From an uncultured Salinicoccus sp. (GTDB lineage Bacteria > Bacillota > Bacilli > Staphylococcales > Salinicoccaceae), in assembly GCA_947494965.1 (NCBI GenBank), contig CANLWV010000001.1:62001-126000 (forward strand): a stretch of DNA of 64,000 nucleotides, in the 5' to 3' direction. The notes under the pieces are model-generated. The model had not been told where the DNA came from. It ran no database searches and was given only the letters and a program-made list of their open reading frames with translations. The position numbers were made by a program, and so were the translations under genes. Shown piece by piece: positions 36,372 through 44,983 of the stretch (position 1 is the stretch's first letter; the number at the start of each line of letters is the position of its first letter).

Positions 36372-37220
36372 ATGATTATAGACAGTACCGACAATAATCT
36401 ACGCGGCACACAGTTCATGCCCATCGATTGCCGTAATGTCATGGATGACCTAGATGCATCCGCCGCGATGGTGGCGGATGCACCATATCTAGGCCTCCAT
36501 ATCCCCCAAAAGCCATGGATGTTCACATCAGAAGGCCTAAATGAAGGGCGTCATCCCATACCACCAGGCTCTGTGGTAGGCGCACTTTATGATGCACTGA
36601 AGCAAGACGCAGATGCCGAACTGCTTCTATTGGATAAGGAGGACGCATTCTTCCATACGCGCCTCTATTATCTATTCCAGCTATACGGCTTCCATGCCGT
36701 GCTGTGGAATGACTCGTGCGAGAGCCTAAAAGATTCCGGCCTCACGCTACTGGAGCACACGCCTTCCTTACCGGATGAAGTTGATGAATCCCGTGAGGTG
36801 CAGCCTCCAGATGCATCGATGCTCGCCACACTCGAAGACGTGGCGCATGCTGTGGGCATTGATGATGTGCTGCTGATCGACGTCAGGGCACGCGGACGCT
36901 ACCTCGGTGACACGGAGCCGATCGACTTTAAGAAAGGGCATATACCGGGTGCTGTGAACATCCCGTATTCCGACGTCTTTGAATCAGGCCGCCTGGATAT
37001 AACCAGCCTGGAGCACCTCAGGCCCTTCCTGTCGCAATTTAAGGAACTCATAGTCTATTGCGGCTCGGGCATGAGTGCGACGCCGCCATATTATGTGCTC
37101 GAGAATATGGGGTTGCCGGCACGCCTCTACGGCGGCAGCTTCTCGGAATGGATCCGCCATCACGATGTGGAGACCGGTGTGTCGACCATGCACGAAAGGA
37201 TGGCAAAATTTGAAGGATAA
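36372..37220 (+). CDS. Rhodanese-domain sulfurtransferase (two-domain)
   Basis: A 282-residue protein with two rhodanese-like units. The C-terminal unit holds IDVRARGRYLG, the KKGHIPGAVNIPYSD segment and active-site CGSGMSA with cysteine 230. The N-terminal unit has the same pattern (PIDCRNVM, GLHIPQKP, PPGSVVGALYDALK) but no cysteine at the equivalent position (LLLLDKEDAFFHTR), so it is a structural domain. This two-domain plan is that of thiosulfate or 3-mercaptopyruvate sulfurtransferases. It uses aaggag inside the end of dynA and overlaps the next gene by 11 bases. Confidence 0.88.
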   Translation: MIIDSTDNNLRGTQFMPIDCRNVMDDLDASAAMVADAPYLGLHIPQKPWMFTSEGLNEGRHPIPPGSVVGALYDALKQDADAELLLLDKEDAFFHTRLYYLFQLYGFHAVLWNDSCESLKDSGLTLLEHTPSLPDEVDESREVQPPDASMLATLEDVAHAVGIDDVLLIDVRARGRYLGDTEPIDFKKGHIPGAVNIPYSDVFESGRLDITSLEHLRPFLSQFKELIVYCGSGMSATPPYYVLENMGLPARLYGGSFSEWIRHHDVETGVSTMHERMAKFEG

Positions 37221-38082
37221 AAATCTGATCATAGACGGCATGGCGCTCTTGTTCCGTCATTTCTACGCCACCAGTTTCAGGCAGCAGTTCATGTACAGTG
37301 CCTTCGACAGGCCGACCAACGGCGTGCAGGGGGTTGTGCGCCATGTCTTCAAACTGGTCGAAACCGTGCAGCCGACCCGGCTCATCATCACATGGGATAT
37401 GGGGTCACAGACGATCCGCAACGACTGGTATCCAGACTATAAAAAGAACCGCACAGCCCCGCCTGATGAGCTGATTCCACAATTCGACCACATCAAGGAA
37501 GTATTTGATGACTTGGGCATCTTCCAGATCGGCATCAAAGGCTACGAAGCGGACGACATCATCGGTACGCTGTCGACCGCGCTCGACGATGTCGTGATGG
37601 TCAGCGGTGACCGCGACCTCCTGCAGCTTCTGGATGAAGAGAACGAGCTGTGGCTGACGAAGAAAGGCTATACCGAATACCATCACTATACAAAAGAGCG
37701 TTTTATACTGGAACATGGCATCACCCCCGGGCAATTCGTCGATGTCAAGGCGCTGATGGGGGATGCAAGTGACGGCTATAAAGGCGTCAAAGGCGTGGGC
37801 GAGAAAACCGCATTCAAGCTGATACAGGAATATGGCAATATAGACAATATGCTGACTAATCTCGACATCCTGACGCCAGCACTGAGAAAGAAGATTGAAG
37901 CGGATATGGCATCTTTGAGGATTGCCCATCAGCTGGCGAAGATCATTACCGATGTCCCGCTTGACGCGAATGAGATAAGTGAATCGAGCATACTGCGCCT
38001 GTCCCTTCAGGACGTCGATCAGGTGCTCTTGGCACATGACCTGTCCATCGCCAGAAAATATGTAGGGAAGCTCGGTCTCTAG
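37210..38082 (+). CDS. 5'-3' exonuclease, YpcP-like (Pol I 5' nuclease family)
   Basis: A 290-residue stand-alone FEN-type nuclease. The TTG at 37210 is chosen because gaaagga lies just before it and because the N-terminus LKDKNLIIDGMALLFRHFYA then aligns with the family start; no ATG is suitable. Acidic metal ligands appear in IDGMAL, KGYEADDIIG, VSGDRDLLQL and DVKALMGDASDGYKGVKGVG, where the last is the helix-hairpin-helix. It has the 5'-3' exonuclease domain only, without polymerase, like YpcP of B. subtilis, which removes RNA primers or flaps. Confidence 0.9.
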   Translation: MKDKNLIIDGMALLFRHFYATSFRQQFMYSAFDRPTNGVQGVVRHVFKLVETVQPTRLIITWDMGSQTIRNDWYPDYKKNRTAPPDELIPQFDHIKEVFDDLGIFQIGIKGYEADDIIGTLSTALDDVVMVSGDRDLLQLLDEENELWLTKKGYTEYHHYTKERFILEHGITPGQFVDVKALMGDASDGYKGVKGVGEKTAFKLIQEYGNIDNMLTNLDILTPALRKKIEADMASLRIAHQLAKIITDVPLDANEISESSILRLSLQDVDQVLLAHDLSIARKYVGKLGL

Positions 38083-38092
38083 GAGGGTCTGT

Positions 38093-38488
38093 ATGACACG
38101 TGTATATATAGATGCAGCAGCAGGCACCAACCCGAAGGCTGCCGCCGGCGCTGTAGTCTTCAAGGATGACGCTGGACAAAAAGAATTCACCACGTATCTC
38201 GGGGAGATGGATAACCATGAGGCGGAGTGGGCGGTTTTGGAATTTGCGGTAGATAAGGCGCTTGAGCATGGATATCACTCACTGATCATCCACACCGATT
38301 CAAAGGTCATTGCAGATAGCTTCGATAAAAACCACGTCAAAAATAAAGTGTTCCGAAAATATTTTATGAGTGTTTCAGATAAGATAGGGGAAATGGCTTT
38401 GTTCATCATCAGCTGGACCCCGAGGAATAAAAATAGACACGCTGATGCACTCGCTAAAGACGCACTGTTCAGGCACCGGAAAAACTGA
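38093..38488 (+). CDS. Ribonuclease H-like protein, YpeP/YpdQ-like
   Basis: A 131-residue protein of the RNase H fold: YIDAAAGTNPKAAAGAVVF at the start, an E in NHEAEWAVLEFAVDKALEH, LIIHTDSKVI, and the last acid in NKNRHADALAKDALF. The core DEDD-type acidic residues are therefore present. Bacillus has two such paralogs, YpdQ and YpeP, of which activity has been weak or absent. It lies with the YpcP-like nuclease, which suggests a joint role in removing RNA from DNA, an inference. An aggaggg site precedes the ATG. Confidence 0.88.
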   Translation: MTRVYIDAAAGTNPKAAAGAVVFKDDAGQKEFTTYLGEMDNHEAEWAVLEFAVDKALEHGYHSLIIHTDSKVIADSFDKNHVKNKVFRKYFMSVSDKIGEMALFIISWTPRNKNRHADALAKDALFRHRKN

Positions 38489-38551
38489 TTGTGTGGCCCT
38501 GCCTTTTGTTATGGAAGGAACTTCGTTATAATCAGTGGAGGAGGTTGAAAA

Positions 38552-38725
38552 GTGAACACAGATGTACTTGAAAAAATTAATGATCTAGAAGAAAAGTACT
38601 GTCACGGCTGCCTTCTCAAAGAATTGAACCGTTCCGAAGGCAGCAGGACAGCTGCACATAATTTCTGCATCCATGAGTGTTCGGTCGGCATTTCGATACG
38701 GACGCATGGCAATAAACTTCAATAG
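38552..38725 (+). CDS. Small zinc-ribbon-like protein, YpeQ-like (57 aa)
   Basis: A 57-codon ORF from GTG 38552 with a strong ribosome binding site (ggaggagg at about 38537). The protein starts MNTDVLEKINDLEEKYCHGC and has two Cys pairs, CHGC near residue 17-20 and CIHEC near residue 39-43, consistent with zinc binding. The size and placement after an RNase H-like gene match YpeQ-type zinc-finger proteins of Bacillus. A TATAAT box at 38527 could give it an own promoter. Function is unknown. Confidence 0.7.
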   Translation: MNTDVLEKINDLEEKYCHGCLLKELNRSEGSRTAAHNFCIHECSVGISIRTHGNKLQ

Positions 38726-38736
38726 GAGGATATATA

Positions 38737-39018
38737 ATGGAAATCGTAAAAATTGAACCGACACCAAGTCCCAATACAATGAAAATCACTGTGAGTGAAG
38801 AGAAGAAGGAAATGAAGTCATCGACTTACCGCGCTGTTTCAGATGAGGCACCTGAGTTCATCAACCGCGTACTTGAATTGGAGGATGTCACAAGCGTCTT
38901 CCACGCCCTTAATTTCATCTCGGTCGATAAGTCGCCGAAGGCGGACTGGGAGACGCTCATCCCTCAGATCGAGCAGACTTTCGATTCCAATAATGACGAT
39001 GAAGTAAAAAAAAACTAG
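38737..39018 (+). CDS. cvfC: CvfC N-terminal part (Nfu/NifU N-terminal-like domain), frame 1 of a split gene
   Basis: A 93-residue product (MEIVKIEPTPSPNTMKITVS) of the Nfu N-terminal domain type, which in S. aureus is the first domain of the conserved virulence factor C. It ends at TAG 39016-39018, right after a run of nine A. Shifting one base back at this run joins it in frame to the following ORF and yields a protein of about 370 residues, close to the S. aureus CvfC length. An aggagg site precedes the ATG. Whether the split is programmed frameshifting, sequencing error or gene decay cannot be settled from one genome. Confidence 0.85.
   Translation: MEIVKIEPTPSPNTMKITVSEEKKEMKSSTYRAVSDEAPEFINRVLELEDVTSVFHALNFISVDKSPKADWETLIPQIEQTFDSNNDDEVKKN
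39006..39018 (+). other. Candidate -1 slippery site in cvfC
   Basis: The frame-0 codons are GTA AAA AAA AAC TAG. The last seven bases before the stop, A AAA AAC (39009-39015), form a canonical -1 slippery heptamer read as AAA AAC in frame 0. A slip of one base gives CTA GAA TCT GAA, which continues in the downstream open frame. A weak hairpin (39035-39052) is the only stimulatory structure I see. Transcriptional slippage at the A9 run would have the same effect. Confidence 0.6.
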
Positions 39019-39848
39019 AATCTGAAAATGCGTTTGGCTCCGTCTCGGCCCAGGTGCTTACATTCAAGGGCATACCCTACCAGATTAAGCTCAACGATGG
39101 CCAGGAACACCGCAGGCAGCTGCCAGAACGTTTCACCGATGCCGTGGAAGCGGCAACCCTCCCTGAAGACAACATCATCATGCTCAGGAAATGGGAGGAC
39201 TATGGCACCAGATACGGGGAGCCCGAATCAATCTTCGAAGAATTGACTGAAGAGCTTGAGGCGCTCCATGACGATGCAGTGCTTAAGACCATGGTGGAGG
39301 AAGCAAAGACAAAGAAGGCCCCGGAGCCAAAACGCTACTTTAAAGTAGAGAAGTCCGACTTCACTGCACGCGACAACTGGAAGGAACGCCTGTGGCTGCT
39401 CAATCATATGGAAACACCCACACAGGATGATTATCCCGTCCTGGCAATCGCCCTGGAAGATGAGAAGATGCAGATCAGGCGGGAAGCGGTGAGCCTGCTG
39501 GCAATGGTTGAGGAGCGTGCGACGCTGCCTTATCTTAAGAAAGCCTTGCAGGATCGTTCCGTACCCGTCAGACGGACTGCTGGTGATGCATACAGTGACC
39601 TTGGGTACAAAGAAGGGTTGCCGGACATCTATCCTCTACTCGGCGACAAGAGCCCGATTGTGCGGTGGCGTGCAGCAATGTTCATATATGAGGTCGGTGA
39701 CGAAGAGAGCTTATCTCATCTAAAGGCGCATAAAGATGATCCGCAGTACGATGTACGGCTGCAGATCGAAATGGCCATCACCCGGATAGAGCAGGGCGAA
39801 GAAGCCCTCGGCAGCGTGTGGAAGCAAATTCAGGAAAGGGAGCGATAA
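39015..39848 (+). CDS. cvfC: CvfC C-terminal part (HEAT-repeat domain), -1 frame of a split gene
   Basis: Read in the -1 frame from the slippery site, this part begins [25 protein letters not shown] and ends [17 protein letters not shown], both closely matching S. aureus CvfC. HEAT-like repeats occupy most of it ([57 protein letters not shown]). There is no good ribosome binding site for an independent start; the first candidate, GTG 39054, lacks one. CvfC influences virulence gene expression in S. aureus by an unknown mechanism. It is followed one base later by brxA. Confidence 0.85.
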   Translation, partial: LESENAFGSVSAQVLTFKGIPYQIKLNDGQEHRRQLPERFTDAVEAATLPEDNIIMLRKWEDYGTRYGEPESIFEELTEELEALHDDAVLKTMVEEAKTKKAPEPKRYFKVEKSDFTARDNWKERLWLLNHMETPTQDDYPVLAIALEDEKMQIRREAVSLLAMVEERATLPYLKKALQDRSVPVRRTAGDAYSDLGYKEGLPDIYPLLGDKSPIVRWRAAMFIYEVGDEESLSHLKAHKDDPQYDVRLQIEMAITRIEQGEEALGSVWKQIQERER

Positions 39849-39849
39849 T

Positions 39850-40290
39850 ATGAACGCCTATGAAGAGTACATGAAGGAAATGGCACGTCCAATGCGTGAG
39901 GAATTGACCGGCATGGCTTTCAATGACCTTACTACAGCAGAGGCAGTCGATCAGTTCATGAAGGATATCGGCAAAGATGAAACCGCCTTTGTGGTTGTAA
40001 ACAGCGTCTGTGGTTGTGCAGCGGGACTCGCACGGCCTGCTGCCGTAACTGTAGCGGAACAGAACCCCATCAAGCCGGATCATAAAGCAACGGTATTCGC
40101 CGGCCAGGACAAGGAAGCGACTGAACGTATGCGCGAGTACATCGGCCAAGCGCCTTCCAGTCCTTCCATGGCCCTTTTCAAAGGGGATGCACTTGTGCAT
40201 TTCGTACCCCGGGAAAGTATTGAGGGCCGGGATGTGCATGACATCATGATGGACCTGAAAGAAGCATTTGATGAAAATTGTGCAAAATAA
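39850..40290 (+). CDS. brxA: Bacilliredoxin BrxA/BrxB family (YphP-like)
   Basis: A 146-residue thioredoxin-fold protein with CGC redox motif in [17 protein letters not shown]. Bacilliredoxins remove bacillithiol from S-thiolated proteins during recovery from oxidative stress, pairing with the bacillithiol reductase. Presence of bshA in the window supports the pathway. The gene follows cvfC and precedes thyA-dfrA, an order I recall from S. aureus, where BrxA sits. A strong terminator follows. Confidence 0.93.
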   Translation: MNAYEEYMKEMARPMREELTGMAFNDLTTAEAVDQFMKDIGKDETAFVVVNSVCGCAAGLARPAAVTVAEQNPIKPDHKATVFAGQDKEATERMREYIGQAPSSPSMALFKGDALVHFVPRESIEGRDVHDIMMDLKEAFDENCAK

Positions 40291-40321
40291 AAACAGGAAA
40301 GGCCCAGCCTTTCCTGTTTTT
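40289..40321. terminator. Bidirectional terminator after brxA
   Basis: A 15-bp perfect stem (aaaaacaggaaaggc / gcctttcctgttttt), loop cca. It can terminate transcripts from both sides: brxA (plus) and the small ORF at 40405 (minus). Confidence 0.92.
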
Positions 40322-40333
40322 ATTGGATAGGTT

Positions 40334-40405
40334 CTACTCAAAAATACTCATCGACATCAAATAGAGAGCAAGAAGAGTGAGACCGACCGTCATAAATATT
40401 TCCAT
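40334..40405 (-). CDS. Candidate 23-residue hydrophobic peptide
   Basis: A 24-codon reading frame on the minus strand between brxA and thyA encodes MEIFMTVGLTLLALYLMSMSIFE. Seventeen or so of its residues are hydrophobic, forming one membrane helix. A ttggggtg ribosome binding site lies six bases upstream of the ATG, and the brxA terminator lies just after the stop and reads in both directions. It has no homolog I can name. It could be a small membrane regulator or toxin-like peptide; a chance ORF of this length cannot be excluded. Confidence 0.4.
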   Translation of the reverse strand: MEIFMTVGLTLLALYLMSMSIFE

Positions 40406-40501
40406 GATCGACACCCCAAATCAAATAAATTTTTAACTGTTTCAATTGTATTCAATGTATATTATATATAAAGACGTCCAAAAAGAAAAGGGGAGGATCT
40501 A

Positions 40502-41455
40502 ATGAATACTTTTGATGATACGTATCATGACCTTATGAAAAAAATCAAAAGCGAAGGCAGTTACAAGGATGACCGCACCGGGACCGGCACCTATTCGTTG
40601 TTTGGCCATCAGATGCGCTTTGACCTTAAAGAAGGATTCCCGCTGTTGACCACCAAAAAGGTGCTTTTCAAAATGCTTGCAACAGAATTGATATGGTTCA
40701 TACGCGGGGATACGAACATACGTTTCCTGCTTCAATACAACACTAACATATGGAACGAATGGGCGTTTAAAAATTGGGTCGAATCCGCAGAATACGAAGG
40801 CCCGGATATGACCGATTTCGGACGCCGTGCGCTGGAAGATGAATCATTCAACGAAACATACAAAGAAGAAATGGCGCGTTTTAAAAATAAGATACTGGAA
40901 GACGACGTGTTTGCCGAGAAATACGGTGATCTTGGAAATGTCTATGGCAAACAATGGCGCCATTGGCAAGGCCCGGACGGCTCGTTTACGGATCAGTTGA
41001 AGAATGTCGTCGAAAGCATCAAAAAGAATCCAGATTCAAGAAGACACATTGTTACGGCGTGGAATCCTGCTGAAATCGATGGTATGGCATTGCCGCCATG
41101 TCACGCCTTCTTCCAATTCTATGTAAATGACGGGAAGTTGAGCCTGCAGCTCTATCAGAGAAGCGGAGATGTTTTCCTAGGCGTACCATTCAATATAGCA
41201 AGCTATGCGCTATTGCTTGAGCTCGTCGCACGGGAGTGTAATCTAACGGCGGATGAATTCATCCATACATTGGGAGATGCGCATATCTACACCAACCATA
41301 TGGACGCAGTAAATGAACAGCTCGGCCGTGAGAGCTTCAGTCCTCCTAAAATCAAAATAAAAGGCAATAAATCAATGTTCGATCTGGAATATGAAGATTT
41401 CGAAGTCATCGACTACGAAAGCCACCCTTATATCAAGGCACCAATAGCCGTCTAG
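40502..41455 (+). CDS. thyA: Thymidylate synthase
   Basis: A 317-residue folate-dependent enzyme making dTMP from dUMP with 5,10-methylene-tetrahydrofolate. The catalytic Cys200 is in [13 protein letters not shown], and the signature [19 protein letters not shown] follows. The inner segment [18 protein letters not shown] is also typical. Length is as in S. aureus ThyA. It sits with dfrA, which recycles the dihydrofolate product. A ggggagg site precedes the ATG; the AT-rich region upstream likely carries the promoter. Confidence 0.97.
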   Translation: MNTFDDTYHDLMKKIKSEGSYKDDRTGTGTYSLFGHQMRFDLKEGFPLLTTKKVLFKMLATELIWFIRGDTNIRFLLQYNTNIWNEWAFKNWVESAEYEGPDMTDFGRRALEDESFNETYKEEMARFKNKILEDDVFAEKYGDLGNVYGKQWRHWQGPDGSFTDQLKNVVESIKKNPDSRRHIVTAWNPAEIDGMALPPCHAFFQFYVNDGKLSLQLYQRSGDVFLGVPFNIASYALLLELVARECNLTADEFIHTLGDAHIYTNHMDAVNEQLGRESFSPPKIKIKGNKSMFDLEYEDFEVIDYESHPYIKAPIAV

Positions 41456-41465
41456 GAGGAGAATC

Positions 41466-41939
41466 ATGATATCTTTAATAGTCGCTTATGCCGACCAATC
41501 TGTAATTGGCTTTAAAAACAAAATGCCCTGGCACCTTCCCGAAGATCTGAAACATGTAAAACGACTGACGGAAGGGAATACAATCGTCATGGGGCGTAAG
41601 ACATTCGAATCATTGGGGCGTCCCCTGCCCAATAGGCGTAATGTGGTATTGACGCGCGATGAAACTTTCAGTGCAGAAGGCATTGATGTCATCAATCATA
41701 TTGACGACATCAATTCTTTGGAAGGAAAAGTATTTATCTTTGGAGGGAGCACCATCTATGATCAGACGATGCACCTTGTAGAGGAAATGCATATCACCCG
41801 CATTCACAGGCGCTTCGCTGGTGACACCTTCTTTCCCGATTATGATCCTTCCAAATGGGAACTGGTCGACAAGATTGAAGGGACTCAAGACGAAAAAAAC
41901 AGATATCCTTATGAATTCCTGCACTATAGACGCAAGTGA
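41466..41939 (+). CDS. dfrA: Dihydrofolate reductase
   Basis: A 157-residue NADPH-dependent enzyme regenerating tetrahydrofolate. Motifs are VIGFKNKMPWHLPEDLKHVK, GNTIVMGRKTFESLGRPLP and the Thr-rich ITRIHRRFAGDTFFPD. The residue following the conserved Trp-His-Leu-Pro-Glu-Asp is as in trimethoprim-sensitive enzymes, although sensitivity cannot be judged from one window. It is 10 bases after thyA with an aggaggag site. Its end contains the start region of the following YpmS-like gene. Confidence 0.96.
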   Translation: MISLIVAYADQSVIGFKNKMPWHLPEDLKHVKRLTEGNTIVMGRKTFESLGRPLPNRRNVVLTRDETFSAEGIDVINHIDDINSLEGKVFIFGGSTIYDQTMHLVEEMHITRIHRRFAGDTFFPDYDPSKWELVDKIEGTQDEKNRYPYEFLHYRRK

Positions 41940-41959
41940 AGAAGGAGAGGAGTGGGAGG

Positions 41960-42508
41960 TTGAATATTTGGAAGACTCTCTTCGTAATACTAGTATCCAT
42001 CAATATCCTGTTCATCATCTGGATAGCCATTACATTTGGCAATTCATATGATCTGCCTGATGAGAAAAACAGTAATTATAATACAGCAGAATCGGGTATA
42101 GAATTGAAGATGACCAATCAGGCAGTGCAATCCATCTTCAACGATGCAATCGATGATGAATCCATTCAGGTTTCGGTGGGTGAAGCGGGTATCTATTTTA
42201 AGGCTGTGCAGGATGTACTTGGCATTGAAATAGAAACTTCTTTGAATCTTGAACCCGTCTCTACAGGTGAAGAGATTGTCTTTGCCGTAAAGGATATCGA
42301 TGTTGCCGATTTGCCGCTCACCCAAGATATGTTCTACTCAATCATCAAAAACCAAAGCGATCTCCCAGAGGGCATCCGCTTTGATGATGATGAGCGTGCA
42401 TTGTTAATCAACACCAAAACATTAACGCAGGATTTTGAAATGGAAGTGGAAGTCGAAAAGATTGATTACCGGAATGACGAGTGGTACTTTTCAATAATAA
42501 ATGATTAA
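41960..42508 (+). CDS. Membrane-anchored protein, YpmS-like (DUF2140)
   Basis: A 182-residue protein with one N-terminal membrane helix (LNIWKTLFVILVSINILFII) and an extracytoplasmic region with alternating beta strands. I chose the TTG at 41960, which has aggagtggg upstream; a GTG at 41936 overlaps the dfrA stop but lacks a ribosome binding site. Placement after thyA-dfrA resembles the Bacillus ypmS locus. No catalytic motif is seen. Family call is from topology and context. Confidence 0.65.
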   Translation: MNIWKTLFVILVSINILFIIWIAITFGNSYDLPDEKNSNYNTAESGIELKMTNQAVQSIFNDAIDDESIQVSVGEAGIYFKAVQDVLGIEIETSLNLEPVSTGEEIVFAVKDIDVADLPLTQDMFYSIIKNQSDLPEGIRFDDDERALLINTKTLTQDFEMEVEVEKIDYRNDEWYFSIIND

Positions 42509-42520
42509 GAGGTGAGTAAT

Positions 42521-43042
42521 TTGTCAACAGCTACACTAGCAGGAGGATGCTTCTGGTGCCTGGTCAAACCATTCGACCAATTTGAGGGTGTCAATTCCGT
42601 CGTGTCCGGCTATTCGAACGGACATGTGGAAAATCCTACGTACCAGCAAATCTCAACCGGCACAACAGGACATGTTGAGGCCGTTCAAATTGATTTTGAT
42701 GAAACTGTAATGCCTTACGAAAAACTATTGAATATCTTTTTCCAGACTTTCGATCCAACTGATACAGAAGGTCAGTTTGGGGATAGGGGCCCGCAATATG
42801 CACCGGCAGTTTTCTATCATGATGACAGGCAAAAAGAAATTGCAGAATCTGTAATTGCAGATTTGGACAAACAGAATATATTCAATGGTCCGATAAAAAC
42901 ACCTGTTTTACCTTACAAAAACTTCTATAGAGCTGAAGAGGAACATCAAGACTTCTATAAAACGAACAGCGCCCATTATAATGCGTACTTTAAAGGTTCC
43001 GGCAGAAAAGCATTCATAGAAAAGCATTGGGGGATGAAATAG
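42521..43042 (+). CDS. msrA: Peptide methionine (S)-S-oxide reductase
   Basis: A 173-residue enzyme reducing the S-epimer of methionine sulfoxide. The active-site motif GGCFWC holds Cys10 and Cys13, and [19 protein letters not shown] is the family signature. A TTG start at 42521 is chosen since aagaggtgag lies before it; the upstream GTG at 42512 is in that site. It is followed one base later by msrB, so both epimers are repaired from one transcript. Confidence 0.95.
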   Translation: MSTATLAGGCFWCLVKPFDQFEGVNSVVSGYSNGHVENPTYQQISTGTTGHVEAVQIDFDETVMPYEKLLNIFFQTFDPTDTEGQFGDRGPQYAPAVFYHDDRQKEIAESVIADLDKQNIFNGPIKTPVLPYKNFYRAEEEHQDFYKTNSAHYNAYFKGSGRKAFIEKHWGMK

Positions 43043-43043
43043 A

Positions 43044-43469
43044 ATGTCAATAGAACGTCATGAATCAGAGTTATCACCAAAAGAATATAGCGTAATGAAG
43101 GAGAATGGAACTGAACCACCATTCCAGAATGAATATTGGAATCACTACGAGGATGGCCTTTATGTCGATAAATTGAAAGGCACACCGTTATTCACTTCAA
43201 GGGACAAATTCGCCTCCGATTGCGGTTGGCCAAGTTTTGCCAAAACAATTTCAGAGGACGTAAGTGAAAAGTTCGATGATTCTTTCGGGATGCGCAGAAC
43301 TGAAGTGAGGAGCGAAGCTTCAGACAGCCATCTTGGCCATGTCTTCGAAGATGGTCCCAAAGAATTGGGGGGCTTGCGCTACTGCATCAATTCAGCCGCT
43401 ATGGACTTCATACCGAAAGATGAACTCGAAGAAAAAGGTTATGGGGAATACCTCAAATTATTCGATTGA
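43044..43469 (+). CDS. msrB: Peptide methionine (R)-S-oxide reductase
   Basis: A 141-residue enzyme for the R-epimer. The catalytic Cys114 is in RYCINSAAM, with [11 protein letters not shown] and DCGWPSF. The two CxxC zinc-binding pairs of many MsrB proteins are missing, as in S. aureus MsrB, so this is the zinc-free form; the Cys of DCGW could be the resolving cysteine. It lies after msrA and before crr, a staphylococcal arrangement. Confidence 0.96.
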   Translation: MSIERHESELSPKEYSVMKENGTEPPFQNEYWNHYEDGLYVDKLKGTPLFTSRDKFASDCGWPSFAKTISEDVSEKFDDSFGMRRTEVRSEASDSHLGHVFEDGPKELGGLRYCINSAAMDFIPKDELEEKGYGEYLKLFD

Positions 43470-43502
43470 ATTTCAAATCCATTTTGATAGGAGAGTAAAA
43501 TT

Positions 43503-44003
43503 ATGTTCAAAAATCTATTTGGTAAAAAAGACAATGCTGAGAAGAAATTGGAAATTACGAGTCCGCTGAACGGTGAATATGTACAACTTGAAGACATCCC
43601 AGACCCGGTCTTCGCCGAAAAAATGATGGGCGAAGGGTTTGGCGTCGACCCTTCCGACGGTGAAGTCGTTGCGCCCGTCTCCGGGACGGTCATGCAAGTA
43701 TTTCCGACAAACCATGCAGTTGGACTCAGAACTGCCAATGGACTTGAAGTTCTGATCCATATCGGTCTTGAGACCGTAGCGATGAAAGGTGAAGGCTTCA
43801 CAGGACATGTTTCAGAAGGAGATTCCGTCGAAAAAGGAGATCCACTTGTCACTTTCGATATGGAACTGGTAAAATCAGAAGCGAACAGCACCATTTCTCC
43901 TGTCATCATCACGAATAGTGATATGCTGGATGAATTCAAGGTTGAGGATGTCACCAACTTAAACAGGGCCGACACTGTAGTTGTGACTGCTACCGTCAAG
44001 TAA
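43503..44003 (+). CDS. crr: PTS glucose-type EIIA component
   Basis: A 166-residue phosphocarrier of the glucose-family PTS. The two active-site histidines are H71 in NHAVGL and H86 in VLIHIGL, of which H86 should be phosphorylated by HPr. It accepts phosphate from HPr and passes it to membrane EIICB partners, and may take part in sugar regulation. It stands in the msrA-msrB-crr series known from Staphylococcus. The ATG follows a gaaggag-type site, and the next gene overlaps its stop by one base. Confidence 0.95.
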   Translation: MFKNLFGKKDNAEKKLEITSPLNGEYVQLEDIPDPVFAEKMMGEGFGVDPSDGEVVAPVSGTVMQVFPTNHAVGLRTANGLEVLIHIGLETVAMKGEGFTGHVSEGDSVEKGDPLVTFDMELVKSEANSTISPVIITNSDMLDEFKVEDVTNLNRADTVVVTATVK

Positions 44004-44224
44004 TGAAGAATCATTCATTCTACCAGTATATGAAAATAAGAAAAGGTGAAAACTCATCAATCGGAGGTTTAGCCGAACATATCTTAAAAGATCCCATGTT
44101 CCCGAAATATTCCACGGAATATTCTGAGGTTACGGAATACCTTGAGAACAATCCATATGAAGATATGCCACTTTCGCATTTTGATACTGCTTTTGACGAT
44201 TACCTCAACTGGTTGCAGCATTAA
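44003..44224 (+). CDS. YozE-family small protein (SAM-like fold)
   Basis: A 73-residue cytosolic protein that overlaps the crr stop. The sequence SFYQYMKIRKGENSSIGGLA and PLSHFDTAFDDYLNWLQ matches the YozE_SAM_like family, whose members are 60-75 residues with a five-helix sterile-alpha-motif-like fold. Function is unknown. It is the last gene of the series before the deoD gene, which is 30 bases downstream and has its own aaaggagc site. Confidence 0.85.
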   Translation: MKNHSFYQYMKIRKGENSSIGGLAEHILKDPMFPKYSTEYSEVTEYLENNPYEDMPLSHFDTAFDDYLNWLQH

Positions 44225-44254
44225 AACAACTTAAGATAAAGGAGCAATAAAACA

Positions 44255-44974
44255 ATGAGTATTCATATCAATGCCAAAAAAGGTGATATTGCCGACACTA
44301 TACTACTGCCGGGAGATCCACTGCGTGCGAAATATATCGCCGAGAACTTCTTGGATGATGTCACTTGTTATAATGAAGTCCGTAACATGCTTGGATTTAC
44401 AGGTTACTATAAAGGAAAACGCATTTCCGTCCAGGGGACTGGTATGGGAGTACCTTCGATCTCCATTTACATCCACGAACTTATGGATGAGTATGGCGTT
44501 AAAAACCTGATACGTGTCGGAACTTGCGGCGCTATTCAAAAAGATGTCAAAGTAAGGGATGTTATACTTGCCCAAAGTGCATCAGGTGATTCATATCAGA
44601 ACCGTAAACTTTTCAAGAACATCGATTTTGCTCCAACATCCGATTTCGAATTGCTGCTCTCAAGTTATAATGAAGCACAGAAAAAGGGCATGAATGTTAA
44701 AGTCGGAAATATATTCACAGCTGATTCCTTTTATGATGAGAATGGCAATATTGAACAGTTGGCGGAATATGGAGTATTGGCGCTTGAAATGGAATCCACT
44801 GCATTGTTTACAATCAGTAAAAAGTTCAACGCCAGGGCGCTTTCAATTCTGACGGTTTCCGATCACGTATTAACGGGTGAAGCAACCTCAAGTGAAGAAA
44901 GACAAACTTCTTTCAACGAAATGATAGAGGTTGCCTTAGAAGCAAGCCTGCCGTTCATTGGAGAAGAAAAATAA
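44255..44974 (+). CDS. deoD: Purine nucleoside phosphorylase, DeoD type
   Basis: A 239-residue hexameric-type enzyme that splits purine nucleosides with phosphate. Motifs include [34 protein letters not shown] and the family signature [19 protein letters not shown]. The catalytic acid is in [12 protein letters not shown]. It is transcribed between the YozE-like gene and a strong terminator. Salvage of adenosine, inosine and guanosine is the expected role. Confidence 0.96.
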   Translation: MSIHINAKKGDIADTILLPGDPLRAKYIAENFLDDVTCYNEVRNMLGFTGYYKGKRISVQGTGMGVPSISIYIHELMDEYGVKNLIRVGTCGAIQKDVKVRDVILAQSASGDSYQNRKLFKNIDFAPTSDFELLLSSYNEAQKKGMNVKVGNIFTADSFYDENGNIEQLAEYGVLALEMESTALFTISKKFNARALSILTVSDHVLTGEATSSEERQTSFNEMIEVALEASLPFIGEEK

Positions 44975-44983
44975 TTCCAAAAG

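Noticed and set aside
39028-39246. A 72-codon ORF overlapping the start of the second cvfC part
   Set aside because: It is in a third frame; the conserved CvfC sequence is in the frame that starts at 39015.
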